Under the pieces are notes generated by a model. The model ran no database searches. It saw nothing but the letters and a program-made list of their open reading frames with translations, and was not told the origin of the DNA. The position numbers were made by a program, and so were the translations under genes. DNA of 64,000 nucleotides. It comes from CAWJPY01 sp963844865. Lineage in GTDB: Bacteria; Acidobacteriota; Thermoanaerobaculia; Thermoanaerobaculales; Sulfomarinibacteraceae. Where the stretch lies: the NCBI GenBank assembly GCA_963844865.1, contig CAWJPY010000013.1, positions 332,318 through 396,317 of the forward strand, read 5' to 3'. Shown here piece after piece: positions 1 through 9,100 of the stretch. The first letter of the stretch is position 1; each line of letters starts with the position of its first letter.

Positions 1-380
1 GGGTCGGCTGGCGCGTCCTTGGCCGCGGCGACCAAGGCGTCCAACCCCTGCGCCGCCTCGCCCTGCTGGGCCAGGAGCACGCCGTGGGCGGTCTGGTATT
101 CGGGGGTCGTGGCGAAGGCCTTCTGGTGGGTCTGCAAGGTCTTCTCGGCCTTGGTGGTCTCCCAGGCGACGAGGTCCCGGAGGGCCTGGTGGGCGACCTC
201 CGCAGCCTTGGGCTGAGCCACCATCGCCGCCGCGGTGGTGGCGGCGCACGGAGTGGGGGTGGCCGAGGGCTTGACCTTCGCGGTCGGCACGACCCGCTGC
301 GCCGGGGCACGTTGCGCCAGGGCGTCGAGGGTGGGTAGCAGGAGCACTAAGGTTACGATCGTGGTCGTGGTGGCGCGCAT
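1..380 (-). CDS. Secreted protein of unknown function, 3' end beyond the window
   Basis: The reading frame is open from an ATG at 380 down to the window edge (126 codons), so the C-terminus is missing. A GGAGG ribosome site lies about five bases upstream of the ATG. The first 22 or so residues look like a signal peptide: a few polar residues, then a VTLVLLLPTLDALA core ending in an AxA-type cleavage site. The mature part is Ala/Gln/Lys-rich and helical, with phrases such as TTPEYQTAHGVLLAQQ that resemble a TPR-like hairpin. I do not recognise the family. It is divergent from oleA (250 bp between them), so the two probably share a promoter region. The signal peptide and start are seen directly; the TPR-like reading is only an impression. 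Confidence 0.6.
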   Translation of the reverse strand, partial: MRATTTTIVTLVLLLPTLDALAQRAPAQRVVPTAKVKPSATPTPCAATTAAAMVAQPKAAEVAHQALRDLVAWETTKAEKTLQTHQKAFATTPEYQTAHGVLLAQQGEAAQGLDALVAAAKDAPAD

Positions 381-631
381 GTCGTCCTCCGCCAACAGGA
401 ACCCGAGGGGCGACTCCGAGTATTGCAGGAGCATCCGGAATTTCGCGGGTCGGGGTCGCGGGCAACGCCGGCCGCGACCATCAGGGAACGGCTTATCGGT
501 TGGAGGTAGGGCATTTGCCGCAGTGCGTCTTTGCGGTCGGCGGGTGAGATGGTACCCTCCGCGCCGGCAATCGCTGCAATCGGCGGCAGGATCGCCCCCC
601 GGAGCGGCCTGCCCAGGGCAAGAGGAAGCAG

Positions 632-1648
632 ATGCGGTTCGAGAACGTGTCCATTCTGAGTGTCGAGCACGTGGACGCCCCGCGGCGGATCACGTCGGAG
701 GATCTCGAGCGGCGCCTGGCGCCCACTATGCGGCGCCTGCAGCTGCCCTACAACCTGCTGCGCATGCTGTCCGGGATCACGGCCCGGCGCTGGTGGGAGA
801 ACGGCATCAGGCCATCTGACGGCGCCGCCCTGGCGGGCGAGCGGGCGATCGTCGCCGCCGGCATCGATCGCTCGGAGATCGGCATCCTGATCAACAGCTC
901 GGTCTGCCGCGACTACCTGGAGCCGTCGACCGCCTGTTTCGTGCACCACACGCTGGGCCTTCCGGAGACCTGTCTCAACTTCGACATCGCCAACGCCTGC
1001 CTCGGCTTCGTCAACGCCATGGACGTGGTCGGCAACATGATCGAGCATGGCCAGGTGCGCTACGGCATCGTGGTCAACGCCGAGACCAGTCGTCTGGCCA
1101 CCGAGACCACCATCGAGCGCCTGCTCGCCCCGGACGTGGATGAAGAGACCTTCCGTACCCATTTCGCCACCCTTACCGTGGGCTCGGGGGCGGTGGCCAT
1201 GGTCATGGGCAGATCCGACCTCTGTCCCGACGGCCACCCCTACCTCGGTGGCGTGGGCCTTGCCGCCACCGAGCACAACCAGCTTTGCAGGGGGCACATG
1301 CACGAGATGCTCACCAACACCAAGGCCCTCACCGAGGCCGGTATCGCCCTCGCCATTCGCACGTGGAAGGTGGCGGTTGCCGAGCTCGGTTGGACCGTGG
1401 AGCGCCACCAGCACTACGCCCAGCACCAGGTGAGCAAGGCCCACGCCGAGCGCTTCGCCCGCGCCATCGGCCTCGACCTGGACAAGGTGTACAAGCTCTA
1501 CCCCGAGTACGGCAACATCGGCCCCGCCGGCATCGCCGTGGTCTTGTCCAAGCTGGGCAAGGAGGGGCTGGTCAAGGCTGGGGAGCGGATCGCCATGATG
1601 GGCATCGGCAGCGGCATCAACTGCTCCATGGCCGAGGTGGTGTGGTGA
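632..1648 (+). CDS. oleA: OleA, thiolase-fold acyl-CoA condensing enzyme
   Basis: 338-residue member of the FabH/thiolase superfamily. OleA joins two long-chain fatty acyl-CoAs head to head to give a beta-keto acid, the first step of long-chain olefin synthesis in the cytoplasm. The nucleophilic Cys is at about 123 (DIANACLGF). The OleA-specific Glu is at about 97, His at about 265 (QHQVSKAH) and Asn at about 295 (EYGNIGPAG). The spacings equal those of the Xanthomonas enzyme (C143, E117, H285, N315), which separates it from ordinary FabH. An AAGAGGAAG ribosome site precedes the ATG. The gene opens a cluster with oleB, oleC and oleD downstream on the same strand, which makes the assignment firm. 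Confidence 0.95.
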   Translation: MRFENVSILSVEHVDAPRRITSEDLERRLAPTMRRLQLPYNLLRMLSGITARRWWENGIRPSDGAALAGERAIVAAGIDRSEIGILINSSVCRDYLEPSTACFVHHTLGLPETCLNFDIANACLGFVNAMDVVGNMIEHGQVRYGIVVNAETSRLATETTIERLLAPDVDEETFRTHFATLTVGSGAVAMVMGRSDLCPDGHPYLGGVGLAATEHNQLCRGHMHEMLTNTKALTEAGIALAIRTWKVAVAELGWTVERHQHYAQHQVSKAHAERFARAIGLDLDKVYKLYPEYGNIGPAGIAVVLSKLGKEGLVKAGERIAMMGIGSGINCSMAEVVW

Positions 1649-1759
1649 GCGGATCTCAACCCGTCCGCGTCCGTGCCCGCGCCCGCAAGCGTTCGCACGA
1701 GGCAGGCGGACGCACCTCGGGGCGGTGAGCGGGAATCGGGTGGCGCGGGGCGGCTCGCG

Positions 1760-2665
1760 GTGAAGGCCGTCGACCGCGACCTGTACCCGTTCGCGCCCCA
1801 CTACCTGGATGTGGACGGGCTCCGCCTGCATTACCTCGACGAGGGACGGGGGCAGCCCGTCCTGGCGGTCCACGGCAACCCCACCTGGTCGTTCTACTAC
1901 CGGAGCCTGGTGCTCGGCCTCCGGGATGGCTGGCGGGTGGTGGTCCCCGACCACGTGGGCTGCGGGCTCTCCGAGGCGCCGGACGACGCCCGGTACCCCT
2001 ACACCCTCGGCCGGCGGATCGATGACCTCGAGCGTCTCGTGGACCATCTCGCCCTGGAAGCCGTCAACCTGGTGGTGCACGACTGGGGCGGTCCCATCGG
2101 TCTCGGCTGGGCGGTTCGCCATCCCGATCGCGTGGCGCGGCTGGTGCTCCTCAACACCGCCGCCTTCCGTATCCCGGAAGGCATGCGCCTGCCCTGGCAG
2201 CTCCGGCTCGTCCGTGACACCCCCGTGGGCGGCCTGCTGGTGCGCGGGCTGAACGCGTTCGCCCGCGGCGCCAGCCGTCTCGCGTGCACGAGGGGGCTGT
2301 CGAAGGAGGTGCGGGACGCTTACTGCGCCCCGTATGACGACTGGGGGTCGCGGCGGGCCGTCCTGCGCTTCGTCCAGGACATTCCGGTGGTCCCGTCCGA
2401 CCCGGCGTACGGCCCGCTGGCGGCGACCGAGGAAGGGTTGCAGCGCCTGGCGGATCGACCAATCCTGGTCTGCTGGGGAGGCCGCGACTTCGTCTTCGAC
2501 GATGCCATCCTCCAGGAATGGGAGCGGATCTACCCGTCCGCGGAGGTGCACCGCTTCGAGGACGCGGGTCACTGGGTGCTCGAGGATGCGGGTGAGGAGA
2601 TCGTGCCCCTGGTGCGGCGTTTCCTGATGAGCGACGCGGAGAACGAGGGCGGGGAGGGTCCGTGA
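1760..2665 (+). CDS. oleB: OleB, alpha/beta-hydrolase (beta-lactone decarboxylase)
   Basis: Haloalkane-dehalogenase-like alpha/beta-hydrolase. In ole clusters OleB removes CO2 from the beta-lactone made by OleC and releases a cis-olefin. Visible motifs: the HGNPTW oxyanion region, the nucleophile-elbow Asp in VVHDWGGPIG (about residue 108; Asp instead of Ser is typical of OleB and dehalogenases), an acidic residue in WGGRDFVFDD, and the catalytic His in DAGHWVLED near the C-terminus. The start is uncertain. I use the GTG at 1760 because the protein then begins at the usual alignment start (VKAVDRDLYPF). An in-frame GTG at 1673 would add 29 low-complexity residues that lie on a GCGTCC-type hexamer repeat. 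No clear ribosome site supports either start. Confidence 0.9.
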   Translation: MKAVDRDLYPFAPHYLDVDGLRLHYLDEGRGQPVLAVHGNPTWSFYYRSLVLGLRDGWRVVVPDHVGCGLSEAPDDARYPYTLGRRIDDLERLVDHLALEAVNLVVHDWGGPIGLGWAVRHPDRVARLVLLNTAAFRIPEGMRLPWQLRLVRDTPVGGLLVRGLNAFARGASRLACTRGLSKEVRDAYCAPYDDWGSRRAVLRFVQDIPVVPSDPAYGPLAATEEGLQRLADRPILVCWGGRDFVFDDAILQEWERIYPSAEVHRFEDAGHWVLEDAGEEIVPLVRRFLMSDAENEGGEGP

Positions 2666-2735
2666 AGGCAGGATCCCGCGAGGAGGCCGCGAGGCGTGCT
2701 TCGGCGCGGTGCGGCGGCCCCCCGGGCGGTAGGGG

Positions 2736-4393
2736 GTGAGCGACCCGGTCAACCTGGCGACGGCGCTTGTCGCGGCGGCCGCGGACCGACCCGATACGCT
2801 GGCCGTGGCTGCGCCCGTGGGGAGGAGGGCCTCGGGCGACCACGTCCGTCTCACCTACGACGCGCTGAACAGGCGATCCGATGCCGTGGCCCACGGTCTG
2901 GTCGAGGCAGGCATCGTGCGTGGGACGCGAACGGCGCTCATGGTGCGCCCCGGGCTGGATCTGTTCAGCGTCGCCTTCGCCCTCCTCAAGGTGGGCGCGG
3001 TGCCCGTCCTCGTCGACCCGGGCATCGGCCGCCGCCACGTCCGCGCGTGTCTGGCCCGGGCCGCGCCCGAGGCGCTCATCGGCGTGCCGGCCGCGCACCT
3101 GGCGCGCATGCTGTTCGGTTGGGGGAAGGGCAGCGTGCGGCGGCTGGTCACGGCCGGACCCTGGGCGCCCTGGGGCGGACCCACGTTGCGTGGACTGACG
3201 GCCACGGGGCGAGCGCGGGGAGCGTTCCCCATCGCCGACACGGGGCCCGACGACCTGGCGGCCATCGTGTTCACCTCCGGCTCCACCGGGCCCCCGAAGG
3301 GGGTGCGCTACAGCCACGGCAACCTGGCCGCCCAGATGCGCGCGGTGCGGGAGCTGCTGGGTGTCCAGCCCGGGGAGGTAGACCTGCCGACGTTCCCGCT
3401 CTTCGCCCTGTTCGACCCGGCCCTGGGCATGTCCACCGTGATCCCCAGGATGGACCCCAGCCACCCGGCTCGCGCGAACCCCGCGCTGCTGGCGCACACC
3501 ATCGCCTCCTTCGGGGTCAGCACCATGTTCGGGTCGCCGGCCCTCCTCGACAACCTGGGCCGCTGGGGCGGCGGGGGAGGGGTGCGCTTCCCGTCCCTGC
3601 GGCGGGTGGTGTCGGCAGGGGCGCCGGTGCGGCCCCAGATCGTGGAGCGCCTCCGCCCGCTGCTCGGCGACGGGGGGCGCATCCTGACCCCCTACGGCGC
3701 CACCGAGGCGCTGCCGGTTGCGGTCATCGACCACGAGGAGATCCTGGGCGAGACCCGGGCCGCCACCGAGCGCGGCGGGGGAGTGTGCGTGGGGCGTCCC
3801 GTGCCGAGCATCGAGGTCGCCGTCATTCCGTGTCCGACGAGCCCGTGGAGTCGTGGGACGAGGCCCTGCGCCTGCCGCCGGGTGAGATCGGCGAGATCGT
3901 GGTCAAGGGGCCGCAGGTGACGCGTGGTTACGTGGACGCTCCCCACCACGATCGCCTGGCCAAGATTGCCGATGGTGACGGCTTCCGGCACCGTATGGGT
4001 GACCTGGGCTACCTGGACGGGGAGGGGCGGCTGTGGATGGTGGGCCGCAAGTCGCACCGCGTCGAGACCCCGGGCGGCACCCTCTACCCGGTGCAGTGCG
4101 AGGGGGTCTTCAACTGCCATCCGGGGGTGCGGCGCAGCGCCCTGGTGGGGGTGGGGGAGCCCGGGAGGGCGGAGCCCGTGCTGTGTGTGGAGCTCGAGGC
4201 GGAGGCGCGGACCGCGGACCGGGCAGCCCTCACCGACGAGCTCCTGGCCCTGGGCGCCGCCCACCCGCACACGGGGGGGATCCGGACCATCATGTATCGA
4301 CGGAGCTTCCCGGTGGACATCCGCCACAACGCCAAGATCGACCGCCCGCTCCTGGCCCGGTGGGCGGCGCGGAAGCTCGGGAGACGTCCGTGA
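2736..4393 (+). CDS. oleC: OleC, AMP-dependent beta-lactone synthetase, frameshifted
   Basis: ANL-superfamily adenylating enzyme. OleC activates the beta-hydroxy acid made by OleA/OleD and closes it to a beta-lactone. The N-terminal part (GTG at 2736) carries the P-loop-like TSGSTGPPKG motif and the ATP-binding TPYGATEALPV motif. The C-terminal part reads in another frame with PPGEIGEIVVKGP, the hinge/ATP motif GYLDGEGRLWMVGRKSHR, and the catalytic Lys region DIRHNAKIDR before a stop at 4393. Frame 1 fits up to about 3829 and frame 2 from about 3830, which corresponds to one missing base. The two halves join into a normal-length OleC of about 550 residues. I see no slippery heptamer, so an assembly indel is more likely than programmed frameshifting. 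A real inactivating mutation cannot be excluded. Confidence 0.88.
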
Positions 4394-4433
4394 CCACGGT
4401 GCGCTCGGCAGAGCCTCCACCCAACCAGGAAGA

Positions 4434-4575
4434 GGACGCGACGCCAAGGCGCGAAGAGGCAAAGGTGCGAAGCCCCCACCCATCCCGGAGGGAGGAGGAA
4501 ACGCAGAGGCGCGGAGGCGCAGAGCCGGCCGCCCGCCCAACAAGAGAACGCAAAGGCGCGAAGACGCCGTCCACG
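4434..4575. repeat. Purine-rich intergenic repeat of the CGCAGAGGCGCGGAGG type
   Basis: The oleC-oleD gap (487 bp) has no gene. Its first part is built of short near-repeats (ACGCCAAGGCGCGAAGAGG, ACGCAGAGGCGCGGAGGCGC, ACGCAAAGGCGCGAAGACG). The block at 4501-4524 recurs in inverted orientation with 22 of 24 matches at 15267-15290. Phrases of this kind turn up between genes in many high-GC environmental genomes; the function is unknown. Confidence 0.6.
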
Positions 4576-4605
4576 TGGGGACCCGGTCGGCCGTCCCGAT
4601 TCCCA

Positions 4606-4750
4606 TGTCATCCTGAGCGAGCGGAGGTCCCCCGGAGCGAGTCGAAGGGTCCCCCGAAGGCCCTTGGGGCGAAGCGTAGGTATGGTCGTGCCGCTCGCGG
4701 GGGATCCTTCGGCCGCAGTCGGCGGACCGAGTGCCGGCCTCAGGATGACA
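4606..4750. repeat. Inverted-repeat intergenic element (TGTCATCCTGAG type)
   Basis: The outer arms TGTCATCCTG (4606-4615) and CAGGATGACA (4741-4750) are perfect complements. The inner arms CGAAGGGTCCCCC (4643-4655) and GGGGGATCCTTCG (4699-4711) pair with one mismatch. The whole can fold as a long interrupted hairpin in the oleC-oleD gap. No ORF of its own; it looks like a small non-autonomous repeat. Confidence 0.65.
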
Positions 4751-4880
4751 CTCGACTCGAGTGGGCCGCCGTCTCTGAACCATTGCGTGTCATCCCATGT
4801 GGCACCGCCCCGAAGGGGCGCAACGATGGTCACCATGACACAGCAAGGATGTGTCGCAGCGATGGGAACGAGGGAACGGC

Positions 4881-5867
4881 ATGCGGGCACTGGTAACCGG
4901 GGGCGGCGGGTTCCTGGGAGGCGCGATCGTGCGCAGGCTGCTGGCCGAGGGGTGGCAGGTGGCCAGCGTCAGCCGCGGCCACTACTCCGAGCTCGACGAG
5001 CTCGGGGTGGAGCAGACCGCGGGGGACCTCGCCGAAGCCGGCGTGGTGGAGCGTGCCGCCGCCGGCTGTGACGTGGTCTTCCACGTCGCCGCCAAGGCGG
5101 GATTCTGGGGACCGCGCCTGGAGTACGAGCGGGCCAACGTCATCGGCACGACCAATGTGATCGTCGCCTGCCGCCGGTTGCGCATTCCCAAGCTCGTCTA
5201 CACCAGCACCCCCGCGGTGGTGCACGACGGCGGTGACATCGAGGGGGGCGACGAGTCGTTGCCCTATGCGCGACGCTTCCTGGCCCATTACCCGCGCACC
5301 AAGGCGGCGGCGGAGAGGATGGTCCTTTCCGCCACCTCACCAGAGCTCGCCACGGTCGCTTTGCGCCCGCACCTGATCTGGGGACCCGGCGACAATCACC
5401 TGCTGCCGGGGATCATCGCCCGCGGCCGCGACGGCTCCCTGCGCCTGGTGGGCTCGGGGACCAACCTGGTGGACACCACCTTCGTCGACAACGCCGCCGC
5501 GGCCCACCTGGCGGCGTGCGCCCGGCTGGCTCCGGGCGCGGCATGCTGCGGGCGGGCCTACTTCATCTCCAACGGCGAGCCCCGCCCTCTCGCGGAGCTC
5601 GTGAACGCCTTCCTGGCCGCGGCCGACCTGCCGCCGGTACGGCGCACCGTACCGCCGCGCCTCGCCTACGCCGTCGGCGCCACGCTGGAGGCCGTCTACG
5701 GGACCCTGCGCCTGCGGGGCGAGCCGGTGATGACCCGCTTCCTCGCCCGCCACCTGGCCACCGCCCACTGGTACGACATCTCCGCCGCCCGCCGCGACCT
5801 GGGGTATGAGCCCCGCGTGTCCATCGACGAGGGCCTGAAGCGCCTCGCCCGCTCCTTCGCGCAGTGA
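4881..5867 (+). CDS. oleD: OleD, NADPH-dependent 2-alkyl-3-oxoalkanoate reductase
   Basis: Extended short-chain dehydrogenase (epimerase-like fold). In the ole pathway OleD reduces the OleA beta-keto acid to the beta-hydroxy acid, the substrate of OleC. The N-terminus has the Rossmann motif VTGGGGFLGG, and the catalytic pair is in HYPRTKAAAE (YxxxK). At 328 residues it is of normal family length. The ATG at 4881 is chosen because it follows a GAGGG element by about seven bases and puts the Rossmann strand at residue 2. A GTG at 4851 would only add ten residues. It is last in the ole cluster and separated from oleC by a 487-bp repeat-rich gap, so it may need its own promoter. Confidence 0.93.
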   Translation: MRALVTGGGGFLGGAIVRRLLAEGWQVASVSRGHYSELDELGVEQTAGDLAEAGVVERAAAGCDVVFHVAAKAGFWGPRLEYERANVIGTTNVIVACRRLRIPKLVYTSTPAVVHDGGDIEGGDESLPYARRFLAHYPRTKAAAERMVLSATSPELATVALRPHLIWGPGDNHLLPGIIARGRDGSLRLVGSGTNLVDTTFVDNAAAAHLAACARLAPGAACCGRAYFISNGEPRPLAELVNAFLAAADLPPVRRTVPPRLAYAVGATLEAVYGTLRLRGEPVMTRFLARHLATAHWYDISAARRDLGYEPRVSIDEGLKRLARSFAQ

Positions 5868-5956
5868 CCTTTGGCCCCGCGCCCGCGTCCGCGTCCGAAT
5901 CCGTGTCCGCGGCAGCTGCCGCTGATCGCTGACGAGGCGGAATTTTGCGTCTTCGA

Positions 5957-5977
5957 TCGTCAATTCTCAATTGACGA
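5957..5977. promoter_or_regulatory. Perfect 9-bp inverted repeat upstream of sppA
   Basis: TCGTCAATT, spacer CTC, AATTGACGA: a perfect dyad in a short AT-rich patch between oleD and sppA, 27 bp before the sppA ATG. It could be an operator or an oleD terminator stem (no T tract follows). A GCGTCC-like hexamer run lies just before it at about 5876-5911. Confidence 0.4.
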
Positions 5978-6003
5978 ATACGAGCGCAGTGTGGGGAGGA
6001 GCC

Positions 6004-7848
6004 ATGGCGGAGCGGAGGTCGGTCCTGGGAGGGTTCGTGCACTTCCTGTGGCGGCTGCTGGTGAGTGTGGCCTGCCTCGCATGGCTGGTGGTGGTGGCGG
6101 TCGCCGTCATGGCGGTGGTGCCCGCGGGCCGGCCAGGGGTGCCGTCCAGGGCGGCCCTGGTGATCGGTCCCGACGGGCGGCTGGTGGAGCAGCTCTCGGG
6201 CGAGCCCCTGCAGCGGGCGGTGGCCAGGATCACGGGCAGGGGGCGCCCGGAGACCCTGCTCAAGGATGTGCTCGACGGCATCCGCATGGCGAAGGACGAC
6301 GACCGGATCCAGGCCCTGTACCTGGATCTGGATCGCTTCGGTGGGGGCGGGCTGAGCAAGCTGCAGGCGGTGGGCAAGGCCCTGCAGGAGTTCCGCGGCG
6401 CCGGCAAGCCCGTCATCGCCCAGGCCTCGGTGATGGACCAGGGGCGGTACTACCTGGCGGCCCAGGCGGCGGAGGTGTTCATGCCTCCCGAAGGCCTGTT
6501 CATCATCCAGGGCTTTGGTGTCTACCGTCTCTACTTCAAGGAGGGTCTCGACCGCGTCGGCGTGGACGTCCACGTCTACCGTCACGGCCGCTTCAAGTCC
6601 GCGCCCGAGCCGCTGATGCGGGAGAGCATGTCGGCGTCCGCCCGCGAGGCAAACCAGGCCTGGCTGGGGGCCCTGTGGCAGGCCTACACCGCCGACGTGG
6701 CCAAGGGCAGGGGGATGTCGGCCGAGGCGTTCGCCGACTTCGTGGACGCCGCAGATCAGCGTGTCGAGGCCGCGGGAGGCCAGATGACCAAGGCGGCCCT
6801 GACGGCGGGGCTGGTGGACAAGCTCGCCCACCGGGACGAGGTGCGGCAGCGGCTCATCGACCTGGTGGGGGAGGAGAAGGACGGCCACACCTTCCACCGG
6901 GTGGGGCTGGCCGACTACCTCCACGACCGGGGCGGCGATCGCTACGGTGAGCACGCCAGGGGTGACCTCGTGGCGGTGGTGGTGGCTCGCGGCGACATCC
7001 TGGAGGGCGATCAGCCCCCGGGGGCCATCGGGGGCGACTCCACGAGCCGCCTCATCCGCCGCGCCCGCGACGACGACCACGTCAAGGCGCTGGTGCTGCG
7101 GGTGGACAGCCCTGGCGGTGTCGTGTTCGCTGCCGACCGCATTCACCGGGAGCTCGAGCTCATGCGCCAGGGGGGCAAGCCGGTGGTGGTGTCCATGAGC
7201 AGCGTCGCCGCCTCGGGGGGCTACGAGATCTCGGTGGCGTCGGATCAGATCCTGTGCAGCCCGACCACGCTCACCGGCTCCATCGGCGTGTTCTCGATCA
7301 TCCCCACCATCCAGACGCCGCTCAAGCGCTACCTGGGGGCCGAGGTGGACGGGGTCGGCACCACGCCGTGGGCGGGAGCCCTGCGCACCGACCGGGCTCT
7401 GGACCCGCGAGTCGGCGCCGTCCTGGACGCGTACAACACCTGGCTCTACGACGACTTCGTGGGGCTCGTGGCAAAGGGGCGTGCCATGAGTACCGACGAC
7501 GTGGACGCCATCGCTCAGGGGCGGGTGTGGAGCGGTGACGACGCCCTGCGCCTCGGCCTGGTGGACCGCTTCGGCGAGCTGGACGACGCCGTCGCGGCGG
7601 CTGCGGATCTCGCTCACCTCGGCGCCCGGTACCACGTCAAGTACTTTGAAGAGGAGCTCGGGTTCGGGCGCCGGCTGATGATCCGGCTGCTGGGCGCGGT
7701 CGGGAGGGTTCTGCCGTCCGGAGCGCTGGCGGACGGGTGGCCCGACCCCGAGGGTCTGCCCGCCGACATCGGGGAAGCCGCGCGGCTCGCGCGCCTCGCG
7801 GCGGACGGCCCGCGGGCCTACCGCTACGCCTTCCTGCCCGTGGACTGA
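6004..7848 (+). CDS. sppA: Signal peptide peptidase SppA, 67-kDa type (S49)
   Basis: 614-residue membrane-anchored serine protease that degrades leftover signal peptides in or at the cytoplasmic membrane. One N-terminal transmembrane helix spans about residues 15-40. Two S49 domains follow. The general base Lys is in the first (about 198, HGRFKSAPEP) and the nucleophile Ser in the second (about 404, SVAASGGYE), the split Lys/Ser dyad known from the E. coli enzyme. The length matches the long two-domain form. The ATG at 6004 has a GGGGAGGA ribosome site four bases upstream; an earlier in-frame start at 5971 has none. It stands alone between the ole cluster and mdh. No frameshift or missing residue is visible. 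Confidence 0.93.
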   Translation: MAERRSVLGGFVHFLWRLLVSVACLAWLVVVAVAVMAVVPAGRPGVPSRAALVIGPDGRLVEQLSGEPLQRAVARITGRGRPETLLKDVLDGIRMAKDDDRIQALYLDLDRFGGGGLSKLQAVGKALQEFRGAGKPVIAQASVMDQGRYYLAAQAAEVFMPPEGLFIIQGFGVYRLYFKEGLDRVGVDVHVYRHGRFKSAPEPLMRESMSASAREANQAWLGALWQAYTADVAKGRGMSAEAFADFVDAADQRVEAAGGQMTKAALTAGLVDKLAHRDEVRQRLIDLVGEEKDGHTFHRVGLADYLHDRGGDRYGEHARGDLVAVVVARGDILEGDQPPGAIGGDSTSRLIRRARDDDHVKALVLRVDSPGGVVFAADRIHRELELMRQGGKPVVVSMSSVAASGGYEISVASDQILCSPTTLTGSIGVFSIIPTIQTPLKRYLGAEVDGVGTTPWAGALRTDRALDPRVGAVLDAYNTWLYDDFVGLVAKGRAMSTDDVDAIAQGRVWSGDDALRLGLVDRFGELDDAVAAAADLAHLGARYHVKYFEEELGFGRRLMIRLLGAVGRVLPSGALADGWPDPEGLPADIGEAARLARLAADGPRAYRYAFLPVD

Positions 7849-7963
7849 CTGTCCGCCAAACATGAGCGGGGGAACTCCCGATACCGGGTTCCATCCGCGG
7901 CGTGAAGTGGTATTCTCTGCGGTGCGTGTGCCAGCTCGTGCTTTTTTTCACAGGAACGGCCGT

Positions 7964-7997
7964 GCCGCCGGAATCGCCTGAACAGGCGGCCGGCGGC
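7964..7997 (+). promoter_or_regulatory. Leader hairpin upstream of mdh
   Basis: GCCGCCGG and CCGGCGGC form a perfect 8-bp outer stem enclosing CGCCT/AGGCG. It ends 18 bases before the AAGGAG ribosome site of mdh. It could be a 5' leader structure or transcript-stability element; no known riboswitch was recognised. A T7 run lies just upstream at about 7942-7948. Confidence 0.35.
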
Positions 7998-8026
7998 TCC
8001 AGATCAGCGGCGGAAAGGAGTCAATC

Positions 8027-9037
8027 GTGCTGAACAAGATCGGTCTCATCGGCGGCGGCTACATCGGCGGGGTCCTGACCCAGGAGATTGCCCAGCGGCG
8101 CCTGGCGCGCGAGGTCGGGCTGTCGGACCCGGCCCCCTTCGTGAACCCGAACGATCCGCCGGAGCGGCAGGAGGTGCAGAAGAAGCAGTCGGTGGCGAAG
8201 GGCAAGTGCCTGGACATCTCCGAGGGCCTGCCCACGATCCGCTCCGACGTCAAGCTGGTGGGCTCCAAGGACTACTCGGCCCTGGAGGGCGCGGACCTGA
8301 TCATCAACACCGCCGGCGTGCCCCGCAAGGCGCGCCCGGACGGCACCTTCCCCAGCCGCGAGGAGCTGCTGACCATCAACCTCAAGGTGACCAAGCAGGT
8401 GGCCGAGGGCATCAAGCAGTACTGCCCCGACGCCATGATCGTCTCCATCGCCAACCCGCTGGACGCCATCGTCTACACCCTCAACAAGACGCTGAGCCCG
8501 GCCAAGAACAAGCTGGTGGGCATGGCCGGCCAGCTCGACTCGGGCCGCTACTGCTACTTCGTGGCCGAGGCGGCCAACGTGTCGGTGGAGAACGTCAACG
8601 CCATGGTCCTGGGCGGCCACGGCGACAACATGGTGCCGGTGCGCTCCTCCTGCCTGATCGCCGGCATCCCCGTCACCAGGTTCCTGGATGACGACACCCT
8701 GGCCAAGATCGAGGCCCGCACCCGCAAGGCGGGGGGCGAGGTGGTCGGCCTGCTCGGCTTCGGTTCGGCCTTCGTCTCCCCGGCGTGGGCCGCCCTGGAG
8801 ATGGCCGAGGCCATCATCTACGACAAGCGCAAGATCATCCCCGTGTGCGCCAAGCTCGAGGGCGAGTACGGGGTGAACGGGCTGTTCGTGGGCGTGCCCG
8901 CCATCCTCGGCAAGAACGGGGTCGAGGAGGTGATCGAGCTCGACCTGACCGACGAGGAGAAGGCGGCCCTGGAGAAGTCGGTGGCCGGCGTGCGCAAGAC
9001 CTGCGACGAGGCCGACGCCATGCTCGCCAAGCTCTAG
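8027..9037 (+). CDS. mdh: NAD-dependent malate dehydrogenase, LDH-like type
   Basis: Interconverts malate and oxaloacetate with NAD in the TCA cycle (cytoplasm). The N-terminal Rossmann motif is IGLIGGGYIGG. The arginine-bearing substrate loop reads TAGVPRKARPDG, the catalytic Asp/Arg segment is GQLDSGRY, and the proton-relay His is in LGGHGDNMVPV. At 336 residues it is about 20 longer than typical LDH-like MDH because of an insertion at about residues 30-50 (PAPFVNPNDPPERQEVQKKQ), between the first Rossmann unit and the GKCLDISEG helix. The GTG start is fixed by AAGGAG six bases upstream. A strong terminator follows. Lactate dehydrogenase was considered, but the substrate-loop arginines favour malate. 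Confidence 0.92.
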   Translation: MLNKIGLIGGGYIGGVLTQEIAQRRLAREVGLSDPAPFVNPNDPPERQEVQKKQSVAKGKCLDISEGLPTIRSDVKLVGSKDYSALEGADLIINTAGVPRKARPDGTFPSREELLTINLKVTKQVAEGIKQYCPDAMIVSIANPLDAIVYTLNKTLSPAKNKLVGMAGQLDSGRYCYFVAEAANVSVENVNAMVLGGHGDNMVPVRSSCLIAGIPVTRFLDDDTLAKIEARTRKAGGEVVGLLGFGSAFVSPAWAALEMAEAIIYDKRKIIPVCAKLEGEYGVNGLFVGVPAILGKNGVEEVIELDLTDEEKAALEKSVAGVRKTCDEADAMLAKL

Positions 9038-9060
9038 GCGCGGATCGCAGGAGATCTCCC

Positions 9061-9094
9061 GCCCTCCCGGTCGCGACCGGGAGGGCGTTTCCTT
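9061..9094 (+). terminator. Rho-independent terminator of mdh
   Basis: Perfect 13-bp palindrome GCCCTCCCGGTCG / CGACCGGGAGGGC (9061-9086) followed by GTTTCCTTCT, 23 bp after the mdh stop. It also separates mdh from the convergent lipoprotein gene ending at 9101. Confidence 0.85.
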
Positions 9095-9100
9095 CTCCAC

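Noticed and set aside
353..2854. Long minus-strand open frame opposite oleA/oleB
   Set aside because: It is antisense to two genes with exact catalytic motifs, has Pro/Arg/His-rich low-complexity translation, and is typical of third-position GC bias at 70% GC.
3815..3835. Programmed frameshift in oleC
   Set aside because: No slippery heptamer or downstream structure is evident, and many other genes in the window carry similar single-base shifts.
8027..9037. L-lactate dehydrogenase
   Set aside because: The substrate loop has the Arg pattern of malate dehydrogenase and no LDH-type Gln at the specificity position could be argued.
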